From the NCBI RefSeq assembly GCF_001544755.2, contig NZ_FCOF02000021.1:41010-105009 (forward strand): a DNA stretch of 64,000 nt, given 5' to 3'. Shown here piece by piece: positions 26,370 to 35,705 of this stretch. Position 1 is the stretch's first letter; the number at the start of each line of letters is the position of its first letter. Position numbers and translations under genes: made by a program. The notes beneath the pieces were generated by a model. It was not told the origin of the DNA, searched no databases, and was given only the letters and a program-made list of their open reading frames with translations. The DNA comes from Caballeronia catudaia. Its GTDB lineage: Bacteria > Pseudomonadota > Gammaproteobacteria > Burkholderiales > Burkholderiaceae.

Positions 26370-27347
26370 TTACTTGTCCAGACCAGCCGGCGGCCAGTTT
26401 TCGAGCTTCATACCGAGCGTCAGACCACGCGAAGCCAAGACTTCCTTGATTTCGTTCAGCGACTTGCGGCCCAGGTTCGGCGTCTTGAGCAGTTCGTTTT
26501 CCGTGCGCTGGATCAAATCGCCGATGTAGTAGATGTTTTCGGCCTTCAGGCAGTTCGCGGAACGAACCGTGAGTTCGAGGTCGTCCACCGGACGCAGCAG
26601 GATCGGATCGATTTGCGGCGCACGCGACGGCGCTTCCGCTGCCGCTTCGGTGCCTTCCAGCGCTGCGAACACCGACAACTGATCGACCAGAATGCGAGCC
26701 GACTGGCGGATCGCTTCTTCCGGCGAAATCACGCCATTGGTTTCGATGTTCATCACGAGCTTGTCGAGGTCGGTACGCTGTTCGACACGCGCGCTTTCGA
26801 CGGCATAGCTCACGCGGCGAACCGGCGAGAACGACGCGTCCAGCACGATGCGGCCGATGATCTTCGCCGAATCTTCGCCGTAACGACGCACGTTGCCCGG
26901 CACATAACCACGGCCTTTCTCGATCTTGATCTGAACGTCGAGCTTGCCGCCCTTCGACAGGTGAGCGATCACGTGTTCCGGATTGATGACCTCGCAGTCG
27001 TGCGCGAGTTCGATATCGCCGGCCGTGACGACGCCCTCGCCTTCCTTGCGCAACGTCACCGTGACTTCGTCGCGGTTGTGCAGCTTGAAGACGACACCCT
27101 TCAGGTTCAACAGCAGGTTGACCACATCCTCTTGCACACCATCGAGCGTCGAGTATTCGTGCACGACGCCTGCGATCGTCACTTCGGTCGGCGCGTAGCC
27201 GATCATCGACGACAGCAGTACGCGCCGAAGCGCGTTACCCAAGGTGTGGCCATAGCCGCGTTCGAACGGCTCCATAACCACTTTCGCGTGGTTTTCACCA
27301 AGCGATTCAACTGCAATGATCTTGGGCTTCAACAAACTGGTTTGCAT
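26370..27347 (-). CDS. rpoA: RNA polymerase alpha subunit
   Basis: A 325-residue alpha subunit: N-terminal dimerisation domain (GYGHTLGNALRRVLLSSM), linker near 235-250, and C-terminal DNA-binding domain with RSANCLKAENIYYIGDL and TPNLGRKSLNEIKE for UP elements and activators. It is downstream of rpsD with a 134-nt gap in which no promoter was recognised. Confidence 0.98.
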   Translation of the reverse strand: MQTSLLKPKIIAVESLGENHAKVVMEPFERGYGHTLGNALRRVLLSSMIGYAPTEVTIAGVVHEYSTLDGVQEDVVNLLLNLKGVVFKLHNRDEVTVTLRKEGEGVVTAGDIELAHDCEVINPEHVIAHLSKGGKLDVQIKIEKGRGYVPGNVRRYGEDSAKIIGRIVLDASFSPVRRVSYAVESARVEQRTDLDKLVMNIETNGVISPEEAIRQSARILVDQLSVFAALEGTEAAAEAPSRAPQIDPILLRPVDDLELTVRSANCLKAENIYYIGDLIQRTENELLKTPNLGRKSLNEIKEVLASRGLTLGMKLENWPPAGLDK

Positions 27348-27481
27348 AGGTTTTCCTTTTCAATACCCTCGGCTCGTTACGCCGATAAGGCTGACCGGTG
27401 ACAACCTGAAAATGAACAGCCGAGGCCACCTCTTGCCACGAGCAATCAGGCTCCCCGGCTGTCCATCCATTACCGCCGCGA

Positions 27482-28105
27482 TTAACGCGAATACAATTCG
27501 ACGATCAGGCTTTCGTTGATGTCGCCGGCGATGTCGCTGCGCTCGGGCATCGACTTGAACGTTCCTTCGAACTTCTTCGCGTCGACGGACACCCAGCTCG
27601 CCATGCCGCCTTGCTCGGCCAGCGACAGGGCCTCGACGATACGAGCCTGCTTGCGCGACTGTTCGCGCACGGACACGACATCGCCCGACTTCACCTGCAG
27701 CGACGGGATATTCGCGACCTGGCCGTTCACGAGGATCGACTTGTGGCTCACGAGCTGACGCGCTTCGGCGCGCGTCGAGCCGAACCCCATGCGATACACG
27801 ACGTTGTCGAGACGCGACTCGAGCAATTGCAGCAGGTTTTCGCCCGTCGGGCCCTTGCGGCGGTCGGCTTCAGCGAAGTAGCGGCGGAACTGACGCTCCA
27901 GCACACCGTAGATACGCTTCACTTTCTGCTTTTCGCGCAACTGGGTACCGTAGTCGGACGTACGCGCGCCCGAGGTACGGCCATGTTGGCCGGGCTTGCT
28001 GTCGAGCTTGCACTTGTCGGCGAGCGAGCGGCGTGCGCTCTTCAGGAAGAGGTCAGTGCCTTCACGGCGGGACAGCTTTGCTTTGGGACCGGTATAGCGT
28101 GCCAC
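27482..28105 (-). CDS. rpsD: Small subunit ribosomal protein S4
   Basis: A 207-residue uS4 that nucleates 30S assembly, with the S4 RNA-binding domain (ESRLDNVVYRMGFGSTRAEARQLV). It starts at GTG behind AAGGA (V/MARYTGPKAK). S4 is the usual autorepressor of the alpha operon. The 149-nt gap upstream of this gene could hold a leader, but no pseudoknot was identified. Confidence 0.98.
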   Translation of the reverse strand: MARYTGPKAKLSRREGTDLFLKSARRSLADKCKLDSKPGQHGRTSGARTSDYGTQLREKQKVKRIYGVLERQFRRYFAEADRRKGPTGENLLQLLESRLDNVVYRMGFGSTRAEARQLVSHKSILVNGQVANIPSLQVKSGDVVSVREQSRKQARIVEALSLAEQGGMASWVSVDAKKFEGTFKSMPERSDIAGDINESLIVELYSR

Positions 28106-28254
28106 TTTGCATCCTTAAATATTGATCACGCAAACTCTCGTATGCGCTAGTTCGAACCCTCTGGGCCGAACGGTGGGCTTAGTCAAAACTTCATAACGCA
28201 CGAAACCCGCCGATACTTGCGCATCGACAGGAAACATGCGGTCGCATCGTCGTA

Positions 28255-28659
28255 TTAGATACGACGGCGCTTCGGCGGACGGCAGCCGTTGTGCGGGACC
28301 GGCGTCACGTCGGAGATCGCGGTGATCTTGATGCCAAGACCATGCAGCGCGCGCACCGCCGATTCACGGCCAGGGCCGGGGCCCTTGATCCGCACTTCGA
28401 GGTTCTTCACGCCGTATTCCAACGCCACACGGCCAGCCGATTCGGCTGCGACCTGAGCCGCAAACGGCGTCGACTTACGCGAGCCCTTGAAGCCCTGACC
28501 GCCCGAGGTCGCCCATGCCAGCGCGTTGCCTTGACGATCGGTGATCGTGATGATGGTGTTGTTGAACGACGCGTGAACGTGAACCACGCCCTCGGCGACG
28601 TTCTTCTTGACCTTCTTGCGAACGCGTTGCGCCGCGGAGTTGTTCGAAGCCTTAGCCAT
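28255..28659 (-). CDS. rpsK: Small subunit ribosomal protein S11
   Basis: A 134-residue uS11 of the 30S platform (VHASFNNTIITITDRQGNAL; GCRPPKRRRI at the C-terminus). Full length, 28 nt after rpsM. Confidence 0.98.
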   Translation of the reverse strand: MAKASNNSAAQRVRKKVKKNVAEGVVHVHASFNNTIITITDRQGNALAWATSGGQGFKGSRKSTPFAAQVAAESAGRVALEYGVKNLEVRIKGPGPGRESAVRALHGLGIKITAISDVTPVPHNGCRPPKRRRI

Positions 28660-28687
28660 TACGTTTTCCTGTAACTGTCAGTTCCGC

Positions 28688-29053
28688 TTACTTCTTCAGC
28701 GATTGCGCTGCACGACGCGGACCCTTGCGGGTACGGGCATTCGTGCGCGTACGCTGGCCGCGCAGGGGCAGACCCTTGCGATGGCGCATGCCGCGGTAGC
28801 AACCCAAGTCCATCAGGCGCTTGATGTTCATCGTGACTTCACGGCGCAGGTCGCCTTCGACGATGAACTTGCCCACTTCGTCACGCAGCTTTTCGAGGTC
28901 TGCGTCGGTGAGGTCCTTGACCTTCTTCGAAAATTCGACACCAGCAGCGGTGCAAATGCCGCGCGAGCGCGTGCGTCCGATGCCGAAGATTGCCGTCAGG
29001 CCGATCTCGGTATGCTGGTGATTCGGGATGTTAACCCCTGCGATACGAGCCAT
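28688..29053 (-). CDS. rpsM: Small subunit ribosomal protein S13
   Basis: A 121-residue uS13 of the 30S head (MARIAGVNIPNHQHTEIGL; C-terminal GLPLRGQRTRTNARTRKGP contacts tRNA). Follows rpmJ by 41 nt. Confidence 0.98.
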   Translation of the reverse strand: MARIAGVNIPNHQHTEIGLTAIFGIGRTRSRGICTAAGVEFSKKVKDLTDADLEKLRDEVGKFIVEGDLRREVTMNIKRLMDLGCYRGMRHRKGLPLRGQRTRTNARTRKGPRRAAQSLKK

Positions 29054-29094
29054 TGTTTTTCCTCAAACAAAAAGCGCAAGCAAAAGCGCGGCGT

Positions 29095-29211
29095 TCAGCC
29101 TTGACGCTGTTTGTGGCGCGGATCAGAGCTGCAAATCACGCGCACAACGCCCTTGCGCTTGATGATCTTGCAATTGCGGCAAATGCGCTTAACCGATGCC
29201 ATCACTTTCAT
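29095..29211 (-). CDS. rpmJ: Large subunit ribosomal protein L36
   Basis: A 38-residue bL36, translated by hand as [16 protein letters not shown] and onward. It keeps the zinc ligands C11, C14, C27 and H33, so it is the C+ (zinc-binding) form. It sits between infA and rpsM, the position expected in betaproteobacteria. Confidence 0.96.
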
Positions 29212-29231
29212 GATATTACCCTTTTTTCAAA

Positions 29232-29450
29232 TCACTTCGCCCGGAACACGATCCGCGCACGAGACAGATCGTAAGGCGTCAATTCAACCGTGACCTTGTC
29301 GCCCGGCAGAATGCGGATATAGTGCATCCGCATCTTTCCGGAGATATGTCCCAGGACGACATGGCCGTTTTCCAATTTCACCCGGAAAGTAGCGTTGGGC
29401 AGGTTTTCGATGACCTCACCCTGCATCTGGATAACATCGTCTTTGGCCAT
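29232..29450 (-). CDS. infA: Translation initiation factor IF-1
   Basis: A 72-residue single OB-fold protein (MAKDDVIQMQGEVIENLPNA; HISGKMRMHYIRILPGDKV) that binds the 30S A site. Lying between secY and rpmJ, rather than elsewhere as in E. coli, is typical of betaproteobacteria. Confidence 0.97.
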   Translation of the reverse strand: MAKDDVIQMQGEVIENLPNATFRVKLENGHVVLGHISGKMRMHYIRILPGDKVTVELTPYDLSRARIVFRAK

Positions 29451-29455
29451 GGTCC

Positions 29456-30802
29456 TTAACGCATCGGGACGTTGCCACCCTTGAAGTTTGCCTTCTTGAG
29501 CAGCGATTCATATTGTTGCGACATAACGTACGACTGCACCTGAGCCATGAAGTCCATCGTGACGACGACAATGATCAGCAGCGACGTTCCACCAAAATAA
29601 AACGGCACGTTCCAGCGCAACACCAGAAACTCAGGCAGCAGGCACACGAATACGATGTAGATCGCACCGGCCAGCGTAAGACGCGTGAGGATGCGGTCGA
29701 TATATCGTGCAGTCTGATCGCCCGGACGGATACCCGGAACGAAAGCACCGCTCTTCTTCAAGTTGTCGGCTGTTTCCCGGCTGTTGAACACCAGTGCGGT
29801 GTAGAAGAAGCAGAAGAAAACAATCGCCAACGCGTACAGCAACACGTACACAGGTTGGCCCGGCTTCAGCGCCTCGGCCACGTTGTGCAGCGTGTTCGCG
29901 AACCAGTTGGTGCGCGTACCCGAACTGAACCAGTTCAGGATGGTTGCCGGGAAGAGGATGATCGACGACGCGAAGATCGGCGGAATCACACCCGACATGT
30001 TCAACTTCAGCGGCAGATGAGACGACTGTCCACCGTAAATCTTGTTGCCGACCTGGCGCTTCGCATAGTTCACGAGGATCTTGCGCTGACCGCGTTCGAT
30101 GAACACGACCAGATACGTGACCGCCGCGATCAGCACGACGATGATGATCGCCGAGATGATGCTCATCGACCCGGTGCGAACCAGCTCGAACAGACCGCCG
30201 ATTGCGTTCGGGAAACCCGCCGCGATACCACCGAAGATGATGATCGAGATGCCGTTGCCGAGACCGCGCTCCGTGATCTGCTCACCTAGCCACATCAGGA
30301 ACATCGTGCCCGTCACAAGCGTGACGACCGTCGTCAGCCGGAACACCATGCCGGGATCCAGCACCAGAGCCGGCTGGTTTTCCAGCGCGACCGCGATACC
30401 GAACGCCTGAAAGGTCGCCAGAACCACCGTGAAGATACGCGTGTACTGCGTGATCTTCCGCTGGCCCGCCTGCCCTTCCTTCTTCAACGCTTCCATCTGC
30501 GGCGACACGATCGACAGCAACTGCATGATGATCGACGCCGAAATGTAAGGCATGATGCCCAGCGCAAAGATGGTGAACCGTGACAGCGCGCCACCCGAGA
30601 ACATGTTGAACATGCCCAGGATGCCGCCCGACTGGCTTTGAAACAGCTTCGCCAGTTGATCCGGATCGATGCCGGGTACCGGAATATGCGCACCAATGCG
30701 GTAGACGATCAGCGCCAGCAGCAGAAACACTGCACGCCGGCGCAGATCGCCGAATTTCGCCGCGCTTCGACCGGTTTTTGCGAGACTCGGGCTGTTAGCC
30801 AA
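29456..30802 (-). CDS. secY: Protein translocase subunit SecY
   Basis: A 448-residue ten-helix channel protein of the Sec translocon (GIMPYISASIIMQLL; plug and pore residues in FSGGALSRFTIFALG). The start is TTG, with GGAGAAGG just upstream, giving MANSPSLAKTGRS. It works with SecE (61736-62116). It ends 5 nt before infA. Confidence 0.98.
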   Translation of the reverse strand: MANSPSLAKTGRSAAKFGDLRRRAVFLLLALIVYRIGAHIPVPGIDPDQLAKLFQSQSGGILGMFNMFSGGALSRFTIFALGIMPYISASIIMQLLSIVSPQMEALKKEGQAGQRKITQYTRIFTVVLATFQAFGIAVALENQPALVLDPGMVFRLTTVVTLVTGTMFLMWLGEQITERGLGNGISIIIFGGIAAGFPNAIGGLFELVRTGSMSIISAIIIVVLIAAVTYLVVFIERGQRKILVNYAKRQVGNKIYGGQSSHLPLKLNMSGVIPPIFASSIILFPATILNWFSSGTRTNWFANTLHNVAEALKPGQPVYVLLYALAIVFFCFFYTALVFNSRETADNLKKSGAFVPGIRPGDQTARYIDRILTRLTLAGAIYIVFVCLLPEFLVLRWNVPFYFGGTSLLIIVVVTMDFMAQVQSYVMSQQYESLLKKANFKGGNVPMR

Positions 30803-30844
30803 GTACCTTCTCCGATGCTAGTGCTAGTAACGGCGTTGAGCGCG

Positions 30845-31279
30845 TTACTCGGCGAACGAGCCGCCAGCGGCTTCGATTGCCTCGCGGGCGCCCTTCGTTG
30901 CCGTCAGGCCCTTCACCGTGACCTTGCGCGTGATCTCGCCGGTCTTGATGATCTTCACGCTCTTGATGAGCTCGCCGACCAGACCCGCTTGCTTCAGCGC
31001 CAACAGATCGATTTCGTCGACCGGCAGCTTTTCGAGATCAGCCAGGCGCACTTCACCGACGAATTCCTTCGTCAGCGAGGTAAAGCCGCGCTTCGGCAGA
31101 CGACGCTGCAGAGGCATCTGACCGCCTTCGAAGCCGACTTTGTGAAAGCCGCCCGAACGCGATTTCTGACCCTTGTGGCCGCGGCCAGCGGTCTTGCCGA
31201 GGCCCGAACCGATACCGCGACCGACGCGACGCTTTGCATGCTTCGCGCCTTCTGCCGGCTTCAGGTTATTCAATTCCAT
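30845..31279 (-). CDS. rplO: Large subunit ribosomal protein L15
   Basis: A 144-residue uL15. The ATG at 31279 (MELNNLKPAEGAKHAKRRVG) is preferred; AAGGAG lies 6 nt upstream, while an in-frame TTG two codons earlier would overlap that site. Confidence 0.97.
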   Translation of the reverse strand: MELNNLKPAEGAKHAKRRVGRGIGSGLGKTAGRGHKGQKSRSGGFHKVGFEGGQMPLQRRLPKRGFTSLTKEFVGEVRLADLEKLPVDEIDLLALKQAGLVGELIKSVKIIKTGEITRKVTVKGLTATKGAREAIEAAGGSFAE

Positions 31280-31309
31280 GTTCAACTCCTTGGATCCGTG
31301 GTCGGCCGC

Positions 31310-31492
31310 TTAGGCGATGACCTTAACGAGGTACGAGACCTTGTTGATCATCCCGCGCACTGCCGGCGTGTCCTGCAGCTCGGATACCGAGTTCAGGCGA
31401 CGCAGGCCGAGGCCACGCACCGTTGCGCGGTGCGATTCGCGGGTCCCGATCAGGCTCTTGACGAGCTGAACCTTGACAGTTTTTTCAGACAT
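31310..31492 (-). CDS. rpmD: Large subunit ribosomal protein L30
   Basis: A 60-residue uL30 ([40 protein letters not shown]). The longer reading in this frame overlaps rpsE and is rejected. Confidence 0.96.
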
Positions 31493-31502
31493 GGTGACCA
31501 CC

Positions 31503-32021
31503 TTAGCCCAGAATGTCTTCGACGGACTTGCCACGCTTCGCCGCGATGTCAGCCGGGGTCGACTGCTTGCGCAGGCCGTCCAGCGTCGCACGAACGAGGT
31601 TGTACGGGTTCGTCGAACCGTGGCTCTTGGCCACGACGTTTTGCACGCCCATCACGTCGAACACTGCGCGCATCGGGCCGCCAGCGATCACGCCGGTACC
31701 GTCCTTCGCCGGAGCGAGGAGGACCGCCGATGCGCCGTGCTTGCCGTGCACTTCGTGTTGCAGCGTGCCGTTCTTAAGGGGCACCTTGAACATGTTGCGG
31801 CGGGCTTGTTCCATTGCCTTCTGAACGGCGACCGGAACTTCCTTCGCCTTGCCCTTGCCCATGCCGATTCGGCCATCACCGTCGCCAACCACGGTCAGTG
31901 CGGCGAAGCCGAGAATACGGCCACCCTTCACGACCTTGGTCACACGGTTGACCGAAATCATCTTTTCGCGCAGGCCGTCGTCGCGTTCGTCAGCCTGAAC
32001 TTTCGCTTGCATCTTTGCCAT
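31503..32021 (-). CDS. rpsE: Small subunit ribosomal protein S5
   Basis: A 172-residue uS5: N-terminal dsRNA-binding domain ([20 protein letters not shown]) and C-terminal GHMP-like fold ([20 protein letters not shown]). Involved in decoding fidelity. Confidence 0.98.
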
Positions 32022-32035
32022 GACGAATTCTTCCC

Positions 32036-32401
32036 TTAGAACTTGAGCCCGGCTTCACGCGCCGCATCAGCCAGCGCCTTCACGCGGCCGTGGTAGCGGA
32101 AACCCGAGCGGTCAAAGGCGACGGATTCGATGCCGGCAGCCTTGGCCTTTTCGGCGATACGCTTGCCGACCAAGGTCGCGGCGTTGACGTTGCCGCCCTT
32201 GCCAGACTTGTCGGCCAGTTCAGCGCGCACTTCGGCTTCCAGCGTCGAGGCGCTTGCCACGACCTTCGTGCCACATGCCGAGAACACTTGCGCGTAGATA
32301 TGCGTATTCGTGCGATGCACGGCGAGACGCGGAACCTGCAGCTCAGCGATCTTGATACGCGTCTGACGAGCGCGGCGCAGGCGAGATTGAGTCTTATCCA
32401 T
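32036..32401 (-). CDS. rplR: Large subunit ribosomal protein L18
   Basis: A 121-residue uL18 that binds 5S rRNA (RLAVHRTNTHIYAQVFSACG; FDRSGFRYHGRVKALADAAR). Normal length. Confidence 0.97.
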   Translation of the reverse strand: MDKTQSRLRRARQTRIKIAELQVPRLAVHRTNTHIYAQVFSACGTKVVASASTLEAEVRAELADKSGKGGNVNAATLVGKRIAEKAKAAGIESVAFDRSGFRYHGRVKALADAAREAGLKF

Positions 32402-32413
32402 GATTGCGCACCC

Positions 32414-32947
32414 TTACTTCTTCTTCGTTTCTTTGAGGATCACGACCTCGTCGGAATAACGCACGCCCTTGCCCTTGTACGGCTCAGGCGGACGATAGCC
32501 GCGCACTTCTGCTGCGGTCTGTCCGACTTTCTGCTTGTCGATCCCCTTGATCACGATTTCGGTCTGCGACGGAGTTTCAGCCTTGACGCCTTCCGGCATC
32601 TGGTGCACCACGGGGTGCGAGAAACCCAGCGACAGGTTCAGCTTGTCGCCTTGCGCTTGCGCACGATAACCGACGCCAACCAGCGTCAGCTTGCGCTCGA
32701 AACCCTTGGTGACGCCCTGCACCATGTTCGCCACCAGGGCGCGCATCGTGCCGGACATCGCGTTCGCTTCGCGGCTTTCATCGGTCGGAGCCAGCTTCAA
32801 CGTGCCGTTCTCGTTCGTCACGGCGACCAGCTTGTTAGCCGGTTGCGAGATCGTGCCGAGCGGACCTTTCACGGTGATGACGTCGCCCTTGATGGCCACT
32901 TCCGCGCCTTGCGGCAGCGCGATCGGGCTTTTACCTACTCGAGACAT
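32414..32947 (-). CDS. rplF: Large subunit ribosomal protein L6
   Basis: A 177-residue uL6 with two tandem similar domains; the C-terminal rRNA-binding motif reads RGYRPPEPYKGKGVRY. Located near the factor-binding site of the 50S. Confidence 0.98.
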   Translation of the reverse strand: MSRVGKSPIALPQGAEVAIKGDVITVKGPLGTISQPANKLVAVTNENGTLKLAPTDESREANAMSGTMRALVANMVQGVTKGFERKLTLVGVGYRAQAQGDKLNLSLGFSHPVVHQMPEGVKAETPSQTEIVIKGIDKQKVGQTAAEVRGYRPPEPYKGKGVRYSDEVVILKETKKK

Positions 32948-32965
32948 GTTTCTTCTCCTTAGGCG

Positions 32966-33361
32966 TTAAGCGACGTAGCAGATGACTTCGCCACCGACGC
33001 CGTTCTGGCGCGCCTTGCGGTCGGTCATCACACCCTTCGGCGTCGACACGATTGCAACGCCCAGGCCGTTCATGACCTGCGGGATGTCGTTGCGACCGCG
33101 GTACACGCGCAGACCGGGCTTCGAGACGCGCTCGAGGCGCTCGATGACCGGACGGCCAGCGTAGTACTTCAACGCGATGTTCAATTCCGTCTTCGCGCCT
33201 TCAGACTTGACCGCGAAGTCGTCGATATAACCTTCGTCCTTCAAAACCTGCGCAATCGCAACCTTGACTTTCGACGAGGGCATAGTCACCGAAACCTTCT
33301 CGACCATCTGCGCATTGCGGATGCGAGTCAGCATATCGGCGATAGGATCACTCATGCTCAT
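32966..33361 (-). CDS. rpsH: Small subunit ribosomal protein S8
   Basis: A 131-residue uS8 (MSMSDPIADMLTRIRNAQM; GLGVAIVSTPKGVMTDRKA). The first ATG is used because GGAG lies 8 nt before it and too far from the next ATG. In E. coli S8 represses the spc operon at the L5 gene. Confidence 0.98.
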   Translation of the reverse strand: MSMSDPIADMLTRIRNAQMVEKVSVTMPSSKVKVAIAQVLKDEGYIDDFAVKSEGAKTELNIALKYYAGRPVIERLERVSKPGLRVYRGRNDIPQVMNGLGVAIVSTPKGVMTDRKARQNGVGGEVICYVA

Positions 33362-33375
33362 TTATGTTTCTCCTA

Positions 33376-33681
33376 TTACCAGCTCGCCTTGGTGAGGCCA
33401 GGGATTTCGCCGCGGAACGCGATTTCACGAATCTTGTTACGCGCGAGTCCGAACTTGCGGAACGTGCCACGCGGACGACCCGTGATCGCGCAGCGGTTAC
33501 GCTTGCGAGTGGGGTTCGAGTTACGCGGCAGTTGTTGCAGCGCCAGACGTGCGAAGTAACGCTCTTCGTCGGACTTGCTTGCGTCGTCGATCACAGCCTT
33601 CAGCTCAGCACGCTTCGGAGCGTACTTGGCTGCCAGGCGCGCGCGCTTCTTTTCACGTTCGATCAGTGCCAGTTTAGCCAC
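33376..33681 (-). CDS. rpsN: Small subunit ribosomal protein S14
   Basis: A 101-residue uS14 of the zinc-independent long type (NRCAITGRPRGTFRKFGLAR). It starts at GTG with GAGGT upstream; no ATG is available nearby. Confidence 0.97.
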   Translation of the reverse strand: MAKLALIEREKKRARLAAKYAPKRAELKAVIDDASKSDEERYFARLALQQLPRNSNPTRKRNRCAITGRPRGTFRKFGLARNKIREIAFRGEIPGLTKASW

Positions 33682-33688
33682 GGTAACC

Positions 33689-34228
33689 TCAGTTTCTGAA
33701 CGGGAACTTGAAGCCGGCGAGCAGCGCCTTTGCTTCTTCGTCGGTCTTCGCAGTCGTCGTGATGCTGATGTTCAGCCCACGCAGCGCGTCGATCTTGTCG
33801 TAGTCGATTTCGGGGAAAATGATCTGCTCTTTCACACCGATGTTGTAGTTACCACGGCCGTCGAACGCCTTGCCCGACACGCCACGGAAGTCGCGCACGC
33901 GGGGCAGCGCAACCGTCACGAAACGGTCCAGGAATTCGTACATGGCATTGCCACGCAGGGTAACCATCGTGCCAATCGGGTAGCCTTCGCGGATCTTGAA
34001 ACCGGCGATTGCCTTACGCGACTTGGTGATAACCGGCTTCTGGCCGGCGATCTTCGTGAGGTCGCCAACGGCGTGCTCAAGAACCTTTTTGTCAGCGACG
34101 GCTTCGCCAAGACCCATATTCAGGGTGATCTTGGTGAGGCGCGGCACTTCCATGACCGACTTGTAACCGAACTTTTCGACCAGTTGCGGCACAACCTTTT
34201 CTTTGTAAATCTCTTGCAGACGAGCCAT
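33689..34228 (-). CDS. rplE: Large subunit ribosomal protein L5
   Basis: A 179-residue uL5 that binds 5S rRNA and contacts the P-site tRNA (KITLNMGLGEAVADKKVLEH; REGYPIGTMVTLRGNAMYEF). Full length, between rplX and rpsN. Confidence 0.98.
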   Translation of the reverse strand: MARLQEIYKEKVVPQLVEKFGYKSVMEVPRLTKITLNMGLGEAVADKKVLEHAVGDLTKIAGQKPVITKSRKAIAGFKIREGYPIGTMVTLRGNAMYEFLDRFVTVALPRVRDFRGVSGKAFDGRGNYNIGVKEQIIFPEIDYDKIDALRGLNISITTTAKTDEEAKALLAGFKFPFRN

Positions 34229-34242
34229 TTTTTAACTCCGCA

Positions 34243-34551
34243 TCAGGCGTTAAGCGTGGCGCCGGTCGACTTCAGGAAACGAACCTTCTTTCCGTCTTCG
34301 ACCTTGATGCCCACACGCGATGCCTTGCCACTCGCGTCGACGAGCGCGACGTTCGAAATATGCAGCGGCATCGTTTTGGCTTCCACACCGCCCGTCGTAC
34401 CCTTCATCGGGTTCGGCTTCACGTGCTTCTTGACGAGGTTGATACCCTCGACGGTGACACGCTCGCCATCAACGACCAGCACGGTGCCGCGCTTGCCCTT
34501 GTCCTTGCCGGTGATGACGATGACTTCGTCACCCTTGCGAATCTTGTTCAT
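34243..34551 (-). CDS. rplX: Large subunit ribosomal protein L24
   Basis: A 102-residue uL24 with an N-terminal KOW motif (IRKGDEVIVITGKDKGKRG). One of the two 50S assembly initiators. Confidence 0.97.
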   Translation of the reverse strand: MNKIRKGDEVIVITGKDKGKRGTVLVVDGERVTVEGINLVKKHVKPNPMKGTTGGVEAKTMPLHISNVALVDASGKASRVGIKVEDGKKVRFLKSTGATLNA

Positions 34552-34560
34552 CGCGACTCC

Positions 34561-34929
34561 TTACAGCACTTCCGGCGCGAGCGAAACGATCTTCATAAAT
34601 CGTTCGCTACGCAGTTCACGCGTCACCGGCCCGAAAATACGCGTGCCGATGGGCTCGAGCTTCGTATTGAGCAGAACGGCGGCATTGCCGTCGAACTTGA
34701 TGAGCGAGCCATCTTGGCGACGCACGCCCTTGGCCGTACGAACGACCACGGCGTTATAGATTTCGCCCTTTTTCACGCGTCCGCGCGGCGTCGCTTCCTT
34801 GACGGTCACCTTGATGATGTCGCCAATGCTTGCGTAACGACGCTTCGAGCCGCCGAGCACCTTGATGCACATGACTTCACGCGCACCCGTGTTGTCGGCC
34901 ACTTCAAGCCGAGTTTCGGTCTGGATCAT
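34561..34929 (-). CDS. rplN: Large subunit ribosomal protein L14
   Basis: A 122-residue uL14 (MIQTETRLEVADNTGAREVM). First gene of the spc operon; it is preceded by 302 nt without a gene, which contains the promoter at 35149-35176. Confidence 0.98.
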   Translation of the reverse strand: MIQTETRLEVADNTGAREVMCIKVLGGSKRRYASIGDIIKVTVKEATPRGRVKKGEIYNAVVVRTAKGVRRQDGSLIKFDGNAAVLLNTKLEPIGTRIFGPVTRELRSERFMKIVSLAPEVL

Positions 34930-35139
34930 GGTTTATCTTTCCCAACTTAATCCGATTGCACCACCATGGCACAACCGGTCAGTCTTGGTCCCGTCAGCCA
35001 AATGGCTGCTTGGGTTAGAACAGGCAGCAATGGCAGACGAAACCCGCCATCGCAATCCGGTGAATCTGTCGACTCAGGCTGGCGCCTGAACCGGCTTCCC
35101 CCACCAGTTTCGCCCGCGACGGGGCTCCCACAAAGAGGG

Positions 35140-35172
35140 AAGACCGAGATTATAACAAATAATCTCGGTCTT
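35140..35172 (-). repeat. 13-bp inverted repeat overlapping the spc promoter
   Basis: Perfect arms 35140-35152 and 35160-35172 around a 7-nt centre. It lies 60 nt after the rpsQ stop, so the same DNA could act as an RNA hairpin ending S10 transcripts and as the core of the next promoter. The rest of the gap 34930-35231 shows no gene. Confidence 0.85.
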
Positions 35173-35176
35173 GCAA
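35149..35176 (-). promoter_or_regulatory. spc operon promoter (before rplN)
   Basis: On the minus strand TTGCAA (35176-35171), a 16-nt spacer and a perfect TATAAT (35154-35149), with TG one base upstream (extended -10). The leader to rplN would be about 210 nt, long enough for regulation. Confidence 0.72.
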
Positions 35177-35231
35177 GCGAAACTTACTGCGTATGACACT
35201 ACTGGTTACCGCATCGCGTACTGCTTCAGCT

Positions 35232-35504
35232 TCAGATCACGCGAGCTGCTTCGACCAGCTTCGACACAACCCAGGCCTTCGTCTTCGAAATCGGACGAGT
35301 TTCCTGGATTTCAACGAGGTCACCCTCGTTGTACGTGTTCGCGTCGTCATGCGCGTGGTACTTCTTCGAGCGCACGACGTACTTGCCGTAGATCGGATGC
35401 TTCACGCGGTGCTCGACCAGCACGGTGACCGTCTTGTCCATCTTGTTGCTGACGACCTTGCCGACCAGCGTCCGCTTGAGCGAGGTTTTTACGCTATCGT
35501 TCAT
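35232..35504 (-). CDS. rpsQ: Small subunit ribosomal protein S17
   Basis: A 90-residue uS17 OB-fold protein (SLKRTLVGKVVSNKMDKTVT; GDLVEIQETRPISKTKAWVV). Its ATG overlaps the rpmC stop (ATGA). Last gene of the S10 operon. Confidence 0.97.
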   Translation of the reverse strand: MNDSVKTSLKRTLVGKVVSNKMDKTVTVLVEHRVKHPIYGKYVVRSKKYHAHDDANTYNEGDLVEIQETRPISKTKAWVVSKLVEAARVI

Positions 35505-35695
35505 TTCTGGTTCGCCTTCTCGGTCATGACGGTGCGCACACGTGCGATGTCGCGACGGACCTTCTTCAGCTGGCTCGTGTTCGTGAGTTGCTGGGTCGCG
35601 AGCTGCATACGCAAGCCAAATTGCGCCTTGAGCAGGTCCGACAGCTCCTTGTTGAGCGCGGCCTGGTCTTGCTGGCGAAGTTCAGTTGCCTTCAT
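35501..35695 (-). CDS. rpmC: Large subunit ribosomal protein L29
   Basis: A 64-residue uL29 (MKATELRQQDQAALNKELSD). Two ATGs lie in tandem; the second is preferred because AGGAG is 6 nt from it but only 3 nt from the first. Confidence 0.95.
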   Translation of the reverse strand: MKATELRQQDQAALNKELSDLLKAQFGLRMQLATQQLTNTSQLKKVRRDIARVRTVMTEKANQK

Positions 35696-35705
35696 CATTT
35701 ACTCC

